Below are positions 26,601 to 40,100 of a stretch of 64,000 nt of DNA, piece by piece. Both the position numbers and the translations under genes were made by a program. The DNA comes from Pardosa pseudoannulata. Its lineage: Eukaryota > Arthropoda > Arachnida > Araneae > Lycosidae. The stretch spans positions 10,202,085 through 10,266,084 of the forward strand of contig CM063509.1 of assembly GCA_032207245.1 (NCBI GenBank). Direction: 5' to 3'. Below the pieces are notes generated by a model that was given only the letters and a program-made list of their open reading frames with translations, had not been told where the DNA came from and searched no databases. Position 1 is the first letter of the stretch. Each line of letters opens with the position of its first letter.

Positions 26601-27794
26601 AATATTTCTTGGAAGTTGAGTGCTTTTGTGGGGAAGATGTGCCTGTAACACGGACAATGAACTGAAATGTGTATAATTTTTTCCAAGCTCATTTTGGAAA
26701 GGAGAAAAACAAATTAGACTTTGTTATTGACTCGGTTAACAGAAACCTCAGTAAATCGAGGTTCTACTGTACTTTCTCGTATATATAGTATAGGGAAAGT
26801 AAATAATCAACTAAATTTTAAATTTTGATTGATTTTTACATTTTGGATTTCCTTAAGATTGGAAATATCTTTTTTGAATTATATCGGCAAGGATATCTCA
26901 AGTACATTTGACATTTTGAAAAGTGAAATTTAGAATATTTACTAGTTGTGAGCTCTTCTCACAAACTGTCATATTAAGAAAAGCACCAAAAGTATCAAAA
27001 GATGGTAAATGATCCCAGGAAGGCATTTTGATTCTTTAAATTCTGAAAATCCAATTATTTAAAAAAAATTCGTTTTAAAACCAACCAAAAAACCTTTTAA
27101 TTATTGGATCCATCAATGTCCATTCTTGAATTCATCAAAAAACTGTTGGCATCATTATTGGCTGATATTTGGCTAAAAGAATAATCACCAATTTTCCAAC
27201 CCATTGTTTGTTGAAAATTTTTGTATTTTGAGTGTTGTGGTAAAATTATGTATTTTTGTTATTAATTTGTAATATTTTTAAAGTTTGTAATTTAAATAAA
27301 AATAAAAATTTCAATATTTTAATCACAAAATTAAATATACATATTAAAATTGTGCTTGTAGGGGTCATTTAAAGATACTTTATTTTCTCATTGATGATGT
27401 AAGTTTGTATTTTAGAGAGCAGTTTCCATGTGAAACAGTTCAAGTCCTCAAAGATCATTGTGATGAAGTCTGGTTCTGCCGTTTTTCTAACGATGGTAAG
27501 AAACTGGCCACTGGTTCCAAAGATACCACAGTTATTATTTGGGATGTCAATCCTGTAAGTATAAGATTAAATATTTTCATGTTGTTTTCTTTTTAAATAA
27601 TAAATTTGACTGTAACCCTAATGTAAAAAAAAATTGTATTGATCTTGAAAATGTTATACTTCTTTTCGCTATATAGCATCAGTACATTATTAAAATTATC
27701 CCCCCCCCCAAAAAAAAAAAAACCACATTTTTTTAATTAAACGTTTTATTATGGGAAATTGCACTATTTAACATTTGCATTAAATATAGTTCAA

Positions 27795-27835
<41 letters not shown>

Positions 27836-28301
27836 AACTGTAGCTGTACACATCATCCATCAACACCCATGGAATGTAGTCATGTCCATTGGGAGTCCAG
27901 TGCTCCAATCCTAGAATGAGACACTAGACTGTTTTTCTTCGGGGTACAGTATGCTGAGACAAAATATCACCAACTTTGACTATATAATTTGTTTATTTCT
28001 AGTCTTACATGATTATAATTACAAAGCATGCATCTAAACCTTGCACCCTGTTAGCATGGAACAGAAAGTCAAAAAATCCCCCTTCGAACTTTGGCTTTTT
28101 AAAACCAGAATCGGCATCATGATTGACGTCGAGACAGCCAATCATGCCACATAGAAAGTTCTCGCGAATTCTATAAACCCATCTCACTGACAGTGTTGTG
28201 TGCAAATCCCAAAACCAGAAAAATGCCACCATTTTATAAGAATCGACATATAGAATTTTGAAACCCAAACAGAAATATTTTAAACAACACTGCCCATTAT
28301 T

Positions 28302-28335
<34 letters not shown>

Positions 28336-30938
28336 GCTGATTAGTAGATTATTAGATGTGTAGAGCCAAAAAAATATTTATGTATTAAATAATTATTGCA
28401 CACAAGGAGGGAGAATGTAGAAACACAAAGAGAGTGAGTGAAGCAGAAGAGGAGCACTAGGGTCCTGTATGTGAAGTTTTATCAGTATTCATCTAATGGC
28501 ATTTCTGAAAAGATAGCTATGTATCCAGTGTATACATATCAACATTGCACTGGCATTGCTTGATGCATTGTATTGTTTATTTCAGCAACATATGTAATTT
28601 AAATAGTGGTTAAATTTTTTTGTTAAAACTTTTGATTCATCATGTGTTTAATATCTCTCAATGGGTCCATCTACCCTTAAGGATGTCAGGCATTCATGAT
28701 GTCATTCTCCAAATTAGCTCAATATCACCAAGAGGAGGAATTTTTGCTCCTGATTCTATATGTTTCTCTAGCGGCCGAGCATAAAGACATCCAGATCCAC
28801 AGTATTATCCTGCATATTTTCTGAGTAGGCAGAAATGTTTGGGGCACCTGCTCACTCAGCATCCTAGTATTCTAATCCTACATACTGACCATTATACCAT
28901 CTTGGACATTTATCATATGTACTAGAAGAACAATTAGCAAAAATTTCTGAAACCACTTCAGTTTGGCAATAGTCCTAGAAATAAAATGTTATCACCTATT
29001 TATGCTGTCATAATTTGATATATTAATGGGAGAAAATAATGCTTTAAGTAATGGCATAAAACGTTTGGAAAGTGTGAAAGGAATGGATTTTAAACATTTT
29101 AGTTTTGATAGTATTTTTCACCCTGTAACAATAAGTTACATTCAGTTCAGCTCTTTTTACTTTTTTCCGTGAGTCATTGTCAAAGACATACCAGAAAAGG
29201 ACCAGTTTGAACTAGAAAGAAACTTCGGACTTCTCCCAACCAATAGAAGTGTCTGTTGGTTTGGGAAATTTTGACCCCCTGCCGTTCTGGAGTGGACCCC
29301 TGTTTTTTCTCCACGAGAAGTCAGATTTTTTGAGCGGACTAGGTTGTTACCAGAAGAGTAGAAGGTGAATGGCTGGCATCCGTGGCTTGCAGAAAAAACC
29401 TTTTGAGAAAAATCTTCACCTTGTTTTTTAGGGCCGACACCGACTCGAGAGCAGTCTTCGATATCTACAAATGATAAGTTGATTCCAGTTGTATATCTTA
29501 AGCATTTATTTAATTGTATAAAATCATTTAATCAAAACCTATTTTCCATGTATTTCTTAATGAGTTTTAATTTCTTTTTTCTCAAACACTAGGCCAACCT
29601 AGCATTATTTTTATACACCATTATGTAGCATATTTTAACCATTTTCTTTGCTATCCACCAATAGTTTAGGAGTAGATGTGAAACTTACAGACTAATAACC
29701 ATATATGCAGACAATGATTTTTATTTATAAGATTGTTTTCTAATTTTGAAAGGATACCATGGAATTAAATCATCGAAGAACATTTGAAGGTCATCCAGGT
29801 GGAGTTTCCTTCCTAGCTTGGAGTCCTGATGATACATATCTCATTGCATGTGGTCCTGATGATTCATCTGACTTATGGGTGTGGAATATTGAGGTTAGAA
29901 TAAAATTCGTAATATTTTTGATGCTCCAAATGTGTGTGGAGAGGACATAAAATTTTGTGCTCTTTTATTGATTTAATGTTTGAGTGAATTATTTTATTCT
30001 TAAAATTAAAAAACAACTGAATGGAAACAATTTGAAGCTTTTCAATTATTAACTTTTATTTGCTTTCAAGTAATATTTTGCCATTGTAATTATTTAAACA
30101 GCATGTCCATATTTATTATAAATATTTACATGATGTTATTAATTATAATAACAGCATGATATAATTAATTATAATATTAATTATATCATAGTTCAAAGTA
30201 GATATTACTGTGTAGTACTTGAATGATACAAGGTTTAAAGAAAATTTTAGGGATGAAAATGTGAAAATCTTGATATAGTTAAAATGTTTGAAATTTAATA
30301 AATGATATATCACTTCAGTTATATTTGACAGCATTTCAAAATAATTTTATCTATTATTAGTTGAAAGGAAAATTTATCAGTAATTATACCAGAGTCAACC
30401 CATTTAATAAATTAGCAGATGCAAGCTTCTGTTTTACTGTTGCATTGAAATATAAAAATATATCTGTTAATTTTTCTATTTTCTATTTAATTTACTTTCT
30501 CAGACTGGTGGATTAAGGGTGAAAATGAACCATTCCCCTGAAGACAGCTTGACTACTTGTGCATGGTACAAAGATGGAAAGAAATTTGTCTGTGGTGGAA
30601 CAAGAGGACAATTTTATCATTGTGTACGTAGATTAAAATTGTTTTAAGTATATATGTATGTGTTTTACAGTTTTAGATGGTCTATTGAATTAGTATTTTT
30701 AAATAATGTAGGGAATTTGTTTACATAACAGGCCTGTTGAACCTAAAAGCTTTCAACAGGGCCCCATTAGAAATTTATTTTTTTCCAACTGGCTACATTG
30801 TGGGAAATATGCTTGCATGTGTGTATGTATGTATACAGTGAAACCCGCTTAAGTTTTCCAAGGGCCTAACTGGTAAAAACTTTTTAAACGGGGAAATCAG
30901 GAAATAAGCATTATTTATGTGTATGTATGTGTGTGTGC

Positions 30939-30972
<34 letters not shown>

Positions 30973-31045
30973 GTGTGTATATGTATATATATATATGTGT
31001 GTGTATATATATATGTACATATATATATGTGTGTGTGTATATATG

Positions 31046-31121
<76 letters not shown>

Positions 31122-31146
31122 CATATATGTGTGTGTGTTGTGTGTG

Positions 31147-31177
<31 letters not shown>

Positions 31178-34100
31178 ATATATGTATATGTGTGTGTGTG
31201 TATATATATATATGTATATGTATATTTGTGTGTGTGTATATATATATGTATATTTGTGTGTATATATATGTATATGTGTGTGTATATATATATGTATATA
31301 TATGTGAATTTATATATATGTATATATTTATATATTTATACAGTAAAACCCACTTAAGTTTTTTTAGGGAATGGAAAGAGAAAACTTCTTAAACGAAATT
31401 AATTTTTTTAAAAACAAAATAATTACATAGATGATGATAGATTATTTTTCTTTGTAAAATAATATATAAACAATAATTTGTGTTTTTCTCAAAAATTTAC
31501 ATTTTTTGCATACTTAAAATCAGCTAATAAAGGAAAGCAACATAATTACCTTTGAATATCGTAGAAATCAGCTAAGAAATTTTGCTTTAAACACCACTGG
31601 AATCGATTTTATAAAAAAAAACAAATTGGCTATAGTTTTTTTGTTTTTATTTTTTATCGGCAATTTGTAATTGATAACAGTCCAGTTGTCTTACGCTTTT
31701 AAAAACTTCTTCAGGCACATTTTAAATTAAAAGGACAACAATCGTTTGCAGCCATAAATATTGATCTTTACAAACAGAGAGGAGAAAAAGAACAGTAATT
31801 GAAAGGCAGCTATAAACGCATTCTGTAAGTAAACTTAGAAATACTTTTTAAGTGGGGGTAGACTTTGGAACGAAAATTTTTAGACGGGTTATTTTAAAAT
31901 TGTATGAATAGGGGAAAAAATGGGTACAAAAAATATAACTTCTTAAGTGAGAACTTCTTAAACAGGCTTTACTGTACATAATTTTAAAGGGAAAAGTTTA
32001 ATATTATAGTTTTTTTTTTATTATTATTCATATATTATAAGTTGCATATGTAGGGCACTGTTCTTTGGTTCAAGATTCATGGGTTTAAATCTCATTGCTG
32101 TCATCAATATTCATGGCTGTTTGGAATTCGCTTTAAGCAGTAGGTCCTGGTAGGGGTTTAGCCCCTGTGGGGCAAAATTGTAGATTGTTTTGCTTCAAAC
32201 AAACCAAACAATAAATTAAAAAGAGAATAGTTAAAATTATCTGATAAATATTTATATCTGATATATAGTTATAACAAGAATAATTAATAGAACATTGAAA
32301 TGTGTTTATTATCATTAGATAATATTTACCTGTGTTATAAATTTTTTTTTAATTCTGTCCCATGCCACAAAATTTTACAGGCAGTCCATGGTTTGGCCAC
32401 TCCTGTAAGAAATTTTTCTTTTAATAGATGTTTATGTTGCAAGAATAAATTTTATAAACATTTGTATTCTGTTTGCATGCACACTTACAGAAAACAATAG
32501 TTTAATATGAAAATTTTGTGCTATCTGAAAATGCTCAAAATGTATACTATTACAAATTGTATTGTAACTCCATATATATATATTTGATGTAGTTGCACTG
32601 AATAGGCACATTTTAGTAAATTATCTTATAGAGGGCAGTTGCCTCTAACTTTGCTGTAAATAATTTTTAAATTATGCATAAATGTAATTAGAGAAAGAAG
32701 TAAAAAAAAATTTGTAAACTAAATTCTCAAATATTGATGAAAATTGTGATTTTTCATCCGCCCCCCCCCCAAAAAAAAAAAAAAAAAAAAAATATGTAGG
32801 CCTGTGGTTAGAAACCATAAATATATATTTCGCAAAAACCTATAGTACAATACAAAATATATTGAAAAATTAAATGCTAAATTTACTATATACTGAAAAA
32901 AAATTACCAAATTCTCCATTTTCACTCAAAACAGCATCCTCCACATGTGCTGAAAGAAGTATAGATTGTAAACAAGGAATGGTGATGTCCCTTTGTACTA
33001 TCTATGATAAATGTTCACTCTATAGTGGTGCAGAAACATAAGAACGTAGAAAACACTATTGATTTGATAAGACAAATTATTGCCTGAAACAAAATAATAT
33101 AATCAATTTAGCATTATATAAATTAAATAAAATTTGGAAAAAAAAGAAAAGGCTTTGTAAAGTTTCATATATTGTCACAAAGAACTCATATACCATGTTT
33201 CATGCCTCTAGGTTTACCGTATTTTCATAATCATGTTAATACATCTGTGTTAAGTCATACATTTATACTAAGCATTTAATGTATTAAGATCTTTCTTTCA
33301 TTGGGTATGAGCACAAGAGGAAGATATATTGGGATAGTTATTGTTACTATACATATATACAAAAGAAGTCCATAATGCAAGATTATTTAATTACTGTTGT
33401 GAGTGAAGACTGCTTGATAAGTTATTGTAAATTTTTTAACTTAATTAAGACTGACTGTTATTAGTTTAAGAAAATTGTTAGAATTAGTAAACAAATTTCA
33501 TGCCATTTCCACTGGTACAAAGAGTTATAAATGGATAAAGTTTTCACTGTACATCGGTTTTATATTTATTCGATCTAATTATCCCCTTTTTGGCCCAAAA
33601 TGCATATTAGTTTTTTCATTGAAGTGCTAGAAAACAAAGAAATGAAGCTTTTCATATAATAGGTATTTCGAACCAGAACTGAACTGAAATATATATATCA
33701 ATTTATTTCAGTTCAATATATCTTAAATCTTTTGTTACTCTAGCCAACTTATCAATATTTTCTAATTTAACGTCAACCATATAATTATTGTCATTACATG
33801 TACATTGTGCTGAACAATGGACAAATTGTTAGGGTGCTGATCTTTAGTACTGGAATTCATGGGTTCGAATCTCACTGTGGTATAGATGCTTGGAATTGCC
33901 TTTAAACAGTAAGTTCCGGTCTCATTAGCCCTCGTATTGCCCCCCCCCCCAAAAAAAAAAATAAAGATTAGACAAAAATGCTCCAAGCCAAACTGCATGT
34001 CCATTGCTTATCTATTTCCTGTTTTATTGTTCACTAGTACTTTTCTGTTTCAGTTTCCTATGATACTACTTGTAGAAAATAGATTTAATCCAGTTGATTG

Positions 34101-37100
34101 TTCAGTTATCAAATATGATTTTGATAATGGATAATAATGTCAATATTCATCATTCTCTGCTGACTTCTTGTATCGTAAAAACTGGTTAATTATATTAATT
34201 CACTGTTTACCAATTTAAAAAAAAAAGAATAAAATCTTCTGAATTTTGAAAGAAGTATATTATTTGTTTATGATATAATTATATTTTTATTGAAAATAAG
34301 AATATACATAAAATAAAATTTTCATTTGGAACTGAAACGAAAACTGTTATTTTTGGCAGAACAAAAACTGGTATTAAACTCTTTTCTTTTAGTTGAACTT
34401 GAACAGAAACTGGAATCTAAAAAAAATTATTTTTTGAAGACTTGGATATAACAATAACACATAAAAAGGTACTTTCGGTTTAAAAAATGTATTTGTGCAT
34501 TAATTATTTAATTCTTTTGTAGGATTTAGATGGAAATGTATTGGATTCCTGGGAAGGAGTACGAGTTCAATGCCTTTGGTGTAGGAAAGATGGCAAAACA
34601 GTTTTAGCTGCTGACACTCATCATCGCATCAGAGGTTACAATTTTGAAGAATTGACAGATTTTAATATGTAAGCATTTCTTTTCTAACGTAAAAACATAT
34701 TTCTACTTTGATTTTTACAGTATTTTTAATATTTATTTTGGTTGTAATTAATGTGTGTTAATTATATTATTTTTTTATGTAATGTTGTATAATAAAGTAT
34801 ACTGTACTATGTTTAATTCAGTTGAACTGTGATCCATTGTTTTTCAAGAAAATAGAAAGGGATAATAGGTGTAGAAATTCAATAAAATGACTATGATAAA
34901 TTATTATCATTAATTGGAAATATTTATCATTTTTCAAAATATAACTTATCTATAATGATGCCTTACATTTTAAGAATATACTTGATACCTGCTCTTTGTG
35001 TATAAACTGTGTGTACACCTGACTCTTAAGATTGAAAATTCAATTGCCTTTACCTCTGTAAATACACTATGACTGTCAGTGTGAGCTTGCAAATGATTTT
35101 AATTTTGACAAAACTTACCTACTTCAGAAAAAATTCCTGATTTTCTAGTTTATTTTTATCTTTCTGCTCTTCTGTGATCTTTAAGTATTTGCAGAGGTAC
35201 TCTATTGTTGTGACCTCCCTAGTTGTTAGGTTACCAACCTTCTGGTGGTGTAGAGAAAGCTGCTCATGAAATAGTAATCTTTTCACTGTCCACACAACCT
35301 TAAAATCTTAACATCCCAGCAGGACTAATTTTCCTAGTTCTCAAAAATCCACAAAAATAATAGTTCCAGAAAGACAAGACGAATTAAAGTTCTTGAACAG
35401 TAGATGTTGGAATTGAAAAAAAATCCTGAGATGATTAATGTAGTCAAAATAACGTTGGTTCTATATAGGTACATATAGTACCAAATGAATCGCATGATCA
35501 ATATGCAGAAATAATTAATGCAAGAATGGTAGATTGAGATTCTACTGTACATAATTCTTTTAAATATGCGTTTAATTTCTGAGTACATATTTATTAGAAA
35601 ACAATCTTAATTTATATACCCATTGCATAAATATTGTTTATCTCTCATTCTCTGTTAGCCAAACGATGGCCGAATGGTAGAGCGCTGCTCTTCGGAACCG
35701 GAGTTCGCAGGTTCGAACTCCGGTTCCGAAGGATGTTTGTAGCCGTTCGGAATCGGCTTTAAGCTGTAGGTCCCAGTCTCATTAGCCCCCCCCCTCCCGT
35801 GTGCAAAACAGTAGACCGTAGCTAACCAAACCAAACCATTCTCTGTTAATGTAATATGCATTTATATGTATTTTATTTTAATAAGATAAAAATCAGATAA
35901 AGATACTTTTTTGTAAATGATGAGCCATACTCAATATTCCATTTAAGATTAGGCTACTGTAATAAGAGTTTTTCCCCCTCCTTTTCTAATCTGGTTAGAT
36001 ATCTTCAGCCAATCAATTCAATCCTTAAAGGTTGTAAGTATCATTAGTAAAGTAAATAGGAGAAAATCCCTAATCTAAAGCAGTTAAGTTATATTATAAT
36101 TAAAATTATTAGAATCTTTGCTTTTTTAATAATTTTATGGTATTAATAGCTTTAAATTTAAGCAATTTAGTAAATTTTTCATTAATGATTGTTTAAATTA
36201 ATGCAATTCATTTATTTAAAAACAATGGAATGAAAATCAGCATTGAATTTGTACATCGATAAAAATGTTCAGTCCATATATGAGTGTAAGAAAAAAAGCA
36301 TTTATGTAGTACATTTTACTAGAAATAAATACCCTTAACCTTTTTTAACTCATTTAAATTTACTAGGTATTGCTTGTTGTTTATTAACATACTTTTTAAA
36401 ATAATTTATAGGAGGTATCATTGTCATTGTCTTAATTTATCATAATTAAAATATTGAAAATGCATTTATAGTCAACATTCATCTGCTAAACAGAGAAATT
36501 CTGTGGAGAAAAGTGCTATGCATGTAATATAACTCTTGATTGGTAACGTAAATGTAAAGATTCACAAATAAGTGTAATGTCTTGTAAATGTTCATTATTA
36601 ATTTTAATATTGTGATCTAGATTGCAGGAAGGCCATTCTGTTATGTCGTTTACCTGTGATGATTCTGGTAGAATGGCTTTGTTGAATGTTGCCACTCAGG
36701 TATTTTTATTCCTCTAAGTTTATTTCAAAATATCCTATTTAATTGTATATAATTCTCTATGATCCCACATCACGTAAAATAGAAAATATGTATATACAGT
36801 AAGAATTGGATGTAATTGTTATTGGCTGTAATTATACATACTGTCTGTTCAGAAATTTAAGTCAGTCATTGGTTGAGTAGATTAAAAAGTAGCTAAGTCA
36901 TAATATGGTAGCTTAAAGTAAAGTACTGTAAAAAATCAGTTATAGTAGTTCAAATACCAGGATTTTTAATGCTTCAATGCATTTGATGCTTTTGAAATAT
37001 TTTATTTCGATTTAAAAAGGATACTTCTGCTCTTGTAAAAGGCTAAAATCTGTTTAATCTTCTATCAGGTGCAACATTCAGAGCTACAAGTTCAGGCACA

Positions 37101-40100
37101 GTTGATCTGACAGGTTCAGATAAAACTATTTTAATGCTCATTAATTTTAACTAGTATATAGCCCATCATATGACGGGATTAGTAAAATTATTAATTTTCC
37201 AAAATTGTAAAGTACCCTATAAAGCAGGTAAAAAAAAAGGGTGTGTGTTTTTGCTGAGAATTATCTGGTACATGCTCAATAAATTATTTATCTTCATACT
37301 GCTCTAAAGTCTCCCGATACTGTGAATGCAGTTTAGAATAATATTGAATTCATTTAGTCAAACCGTGTGGTTATGTATAAAAAACAAACACTTAAATGAA
37401 CAAACTTTTTAATTTTCAAAGATATATAACTTAAATGCTACATATTTACTATTCCGTGAAATAGACTCCAAGACTTTTATGAAAAAAATTTGTTGTTAAT
37501 ACCGATGATAAAATTTTCATTGCAACAAAAAATAATCGAGGATTAAATTTAAAATTATCACATATGTACCTGATTTTATTATTTAAGCCAAATATAAAAG
37601 AAAATTATTTACCTCATATCTAAGTTCAGGGATAAAACATAATGCAGATGATATTTAGATAATTTAAAATAAGAAGTGATTAAATGAGAGGGTTAAAGGT
37701 ATGACATCATAATACTAGAAAAAAATGTTATTTTTACCTACTTATGTGATAAATTGATAAATTTTATCGCCTGCTCTTAGCCAGGGAAAATAGGGCTTGG
37801 AATAATGGCATGAAATGCTCTAAAAGTGGGAAGGGGTAGATTTCGAACATATTAAAGACTTGCTTTGAATTTTGCTAACCCTAACTCATCAGGAATACAA
37901 TATGGATGCCCCTATCCATTCCGGTTCCAACTGCTTCATAAATTCGAGGACAAATGAACAGATAACTTAGGCTATTATTATATAGGGGATATTAGTAATA
38001 AAGTAATCAATGACCTTTGTAGTGATGTTTAAGGCAAAAAAACAAACAAAATTCCTTGTTAAAAAGAACAAATTTATTTTTTATCTGCAGTTTCTTCACC
38101 ATCTGTATTAATTTCTGAATTTCTTCTACATCATAGGGAGAATCAATGTCTGTCTCTTGCCCCTATTTTGCACTTTAGTGAAGTATCTTTCTTTATTGAC
38201 TTAACAAATTCAGTATTTTGATCAAGATTTCTTGGATTAGATAAAATGTAAAATATTTGGCCATTTTAATAAAAAATGTAGAGAACATGAGAAAGAAAAT
38301 ACCAAGCATAATCAGGACCATGCTGTGCTGTGATACAGAGAGGCAGCAACATAAGCATCAAAAAGCATAAGATGGCATTTCAAAGACTTTCATCTTACTC
38401 ATAAAACCTACCACATAAATAACTTATTTTGGCACTATGAACCCTGGAAATCAGATTCTAAAAAAATCATCTCGCCCCCTTTAAAAAAAAAGAAATTTTG
38501 TATAATACAGCCATGAAATGAGTAAAATAAATACCTTGATTGAGAAAAAAATATTATTTTACTAGTCATTATCTCTTCAATGATTTAAGGTGGTTTGTGG
38601 CTGTTGAATTGATATTTATTTTCAGTGCCAGCTAAAGTCTTGCAGAAAGTTTAACCAATTAATATGTGCAAGATTCTTCACAAAGCAAAAAAAAAAAAAA
38701 AAAATCCAGTACAATGAAAACAAACTAAAACCTGCAGTTGACAAATGATCCATGCTTAAATCTAGCAAAGCAATCTTACAAATGACTGAAGTTTTTTAAT
38801 CAAAAGTTTATGACTAAAAAATACATTTAACGAATTGGTTAAATGTAGAGTCCAAGAGTCTCAACAAGAGTAACATAAGGGATAACTCAAATTATAAAAT
38901 TATAAATCCATTCATAATTTTGAATATCTTTCCATTAGAAATCAATATTTTAATAAGTGTATTGCAGGTGATGTGAGAAGATCAACTGAGGGGAGCTTGA
39001 AACATCGTGCTGTCAAAGCTGCATACTATGAATAACTTAATCTTAGCAGTCCCAGGGTTAAAGATGGGAATAAATGCAACTGTTCTAGCTTGGTATATTG
39101 CACCCGATAGAGGATTAACAGTTGATTTGCTGTTATTATTATTATGTATCCTGTATGCAACCAATATCTAGCATTTAAGATTTGTAATTTCATTTTACCA
39201 TTTAAAGTAAAATTTTTATGCTTTTTTAAATGTAATATTTTATCTGTCGCAATTTAGGGTGTTCACTTATGGGACATTGAAGATAGAGTTTTAGTAAGAA
39301 AATTCCAAGGTGTCACCCAAGGCTATTACACAATTCATTCTTGCTTCGGAGGTGTCAATCAAGTGTTTATAGCCAGTGGTAGTGAAGGTAATATCACTTT
39401 TATTTTATTTATTTATTTATTTATATATATATATATATATTTTTTTAATTAAAAAAAATTTATATTTTTAAAGGGTAGATTTAAATTGATTTCAATTGTT
39501 ACTGTGGATGATAGTACCTATGCAGTATGTTGTTTGAAACTTTATTCCTATTGGCCTTAAAACTAGTTCATTAAATTAATCATAAATATGTAATTGGTAA
39601 AAATATTCCTAGAAATAGCCCATATTTTTATTTGCCAGGGCTTGCTTGGCTATGTAACTCAAAGGCAGTCATTGGAGCAAGAAAGGCTCTCACTTATAAC
39701 ATAAGACCAGAAAAAATACTTAGTAACAATCATTTATTTTCTTGTTAAGGATGGAGAATGGATTGGCATGTCTTAGAGACAAGAGACAAAAATACATGTG
39801 TGTGATCTGGGAAAATGTCATCCCAAGGAAAATAATGTTTGACTTCTCATGGGAAAGAGCAGTAGATCACCATTTATTTTGTGGCTTGTCAAAATATTGT
39901 TGAAACTGCAAACAAGGGCATTAAAATTGTAAAGATAATCATTTTTCCTAAAATTGACAGCTGGTTTTTAGAAGAGAAAGAAGCCACAGCACTGTTAAAA
40001 TTCAATCTTTAGATTTGGGAAGTGGCTAGTAGGCTAATCTCAATTATACATATCCTGGACTTATTTTGTATAGCTAAAAAAGTTATGACTAAAAAAGCTA

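Larger units (their letters stand above)
25084..27415 (+). other. WDR26 intron 6
   Basis: 2332 bp, almost two thirds of it the nested pair of transposons at 25260-26769. Confidence 0.9.
27555..29752 (+). other. WDR26 intron 7
   Basis: 2198 bp. It contains a C10/A run at about 27703-27722, (TA)n at 27798, a less AT-rich unassigned block at 27840-28300, and another at 29150-29470. Neither block shows a domain. A tRNA-like stretch is at 28845-28910. Confidence 0.85.
30624..34522 (+). other. WDR26 intron 9
   Basis: 3899 bp with a pogo-like composite around a large microsatellite, two SINE copies and C/A homopolymer junctions. Confidence 0.9.

Noticed and set aside
30793..31392. Several long open frames of Tyr/Ile/Cys/Val/His repeats on both strands
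   Set aside because: They are translations of the TG/TA/CA microsatellite and have no coding meaning.
35658..35730. Functional tRNA gene at the SINE head
   Set aside because: Box A and box B are present but the body and CCAAAC tail follow directly, copies recur, and a 12-bp target duplication surrounds it: a SINE.
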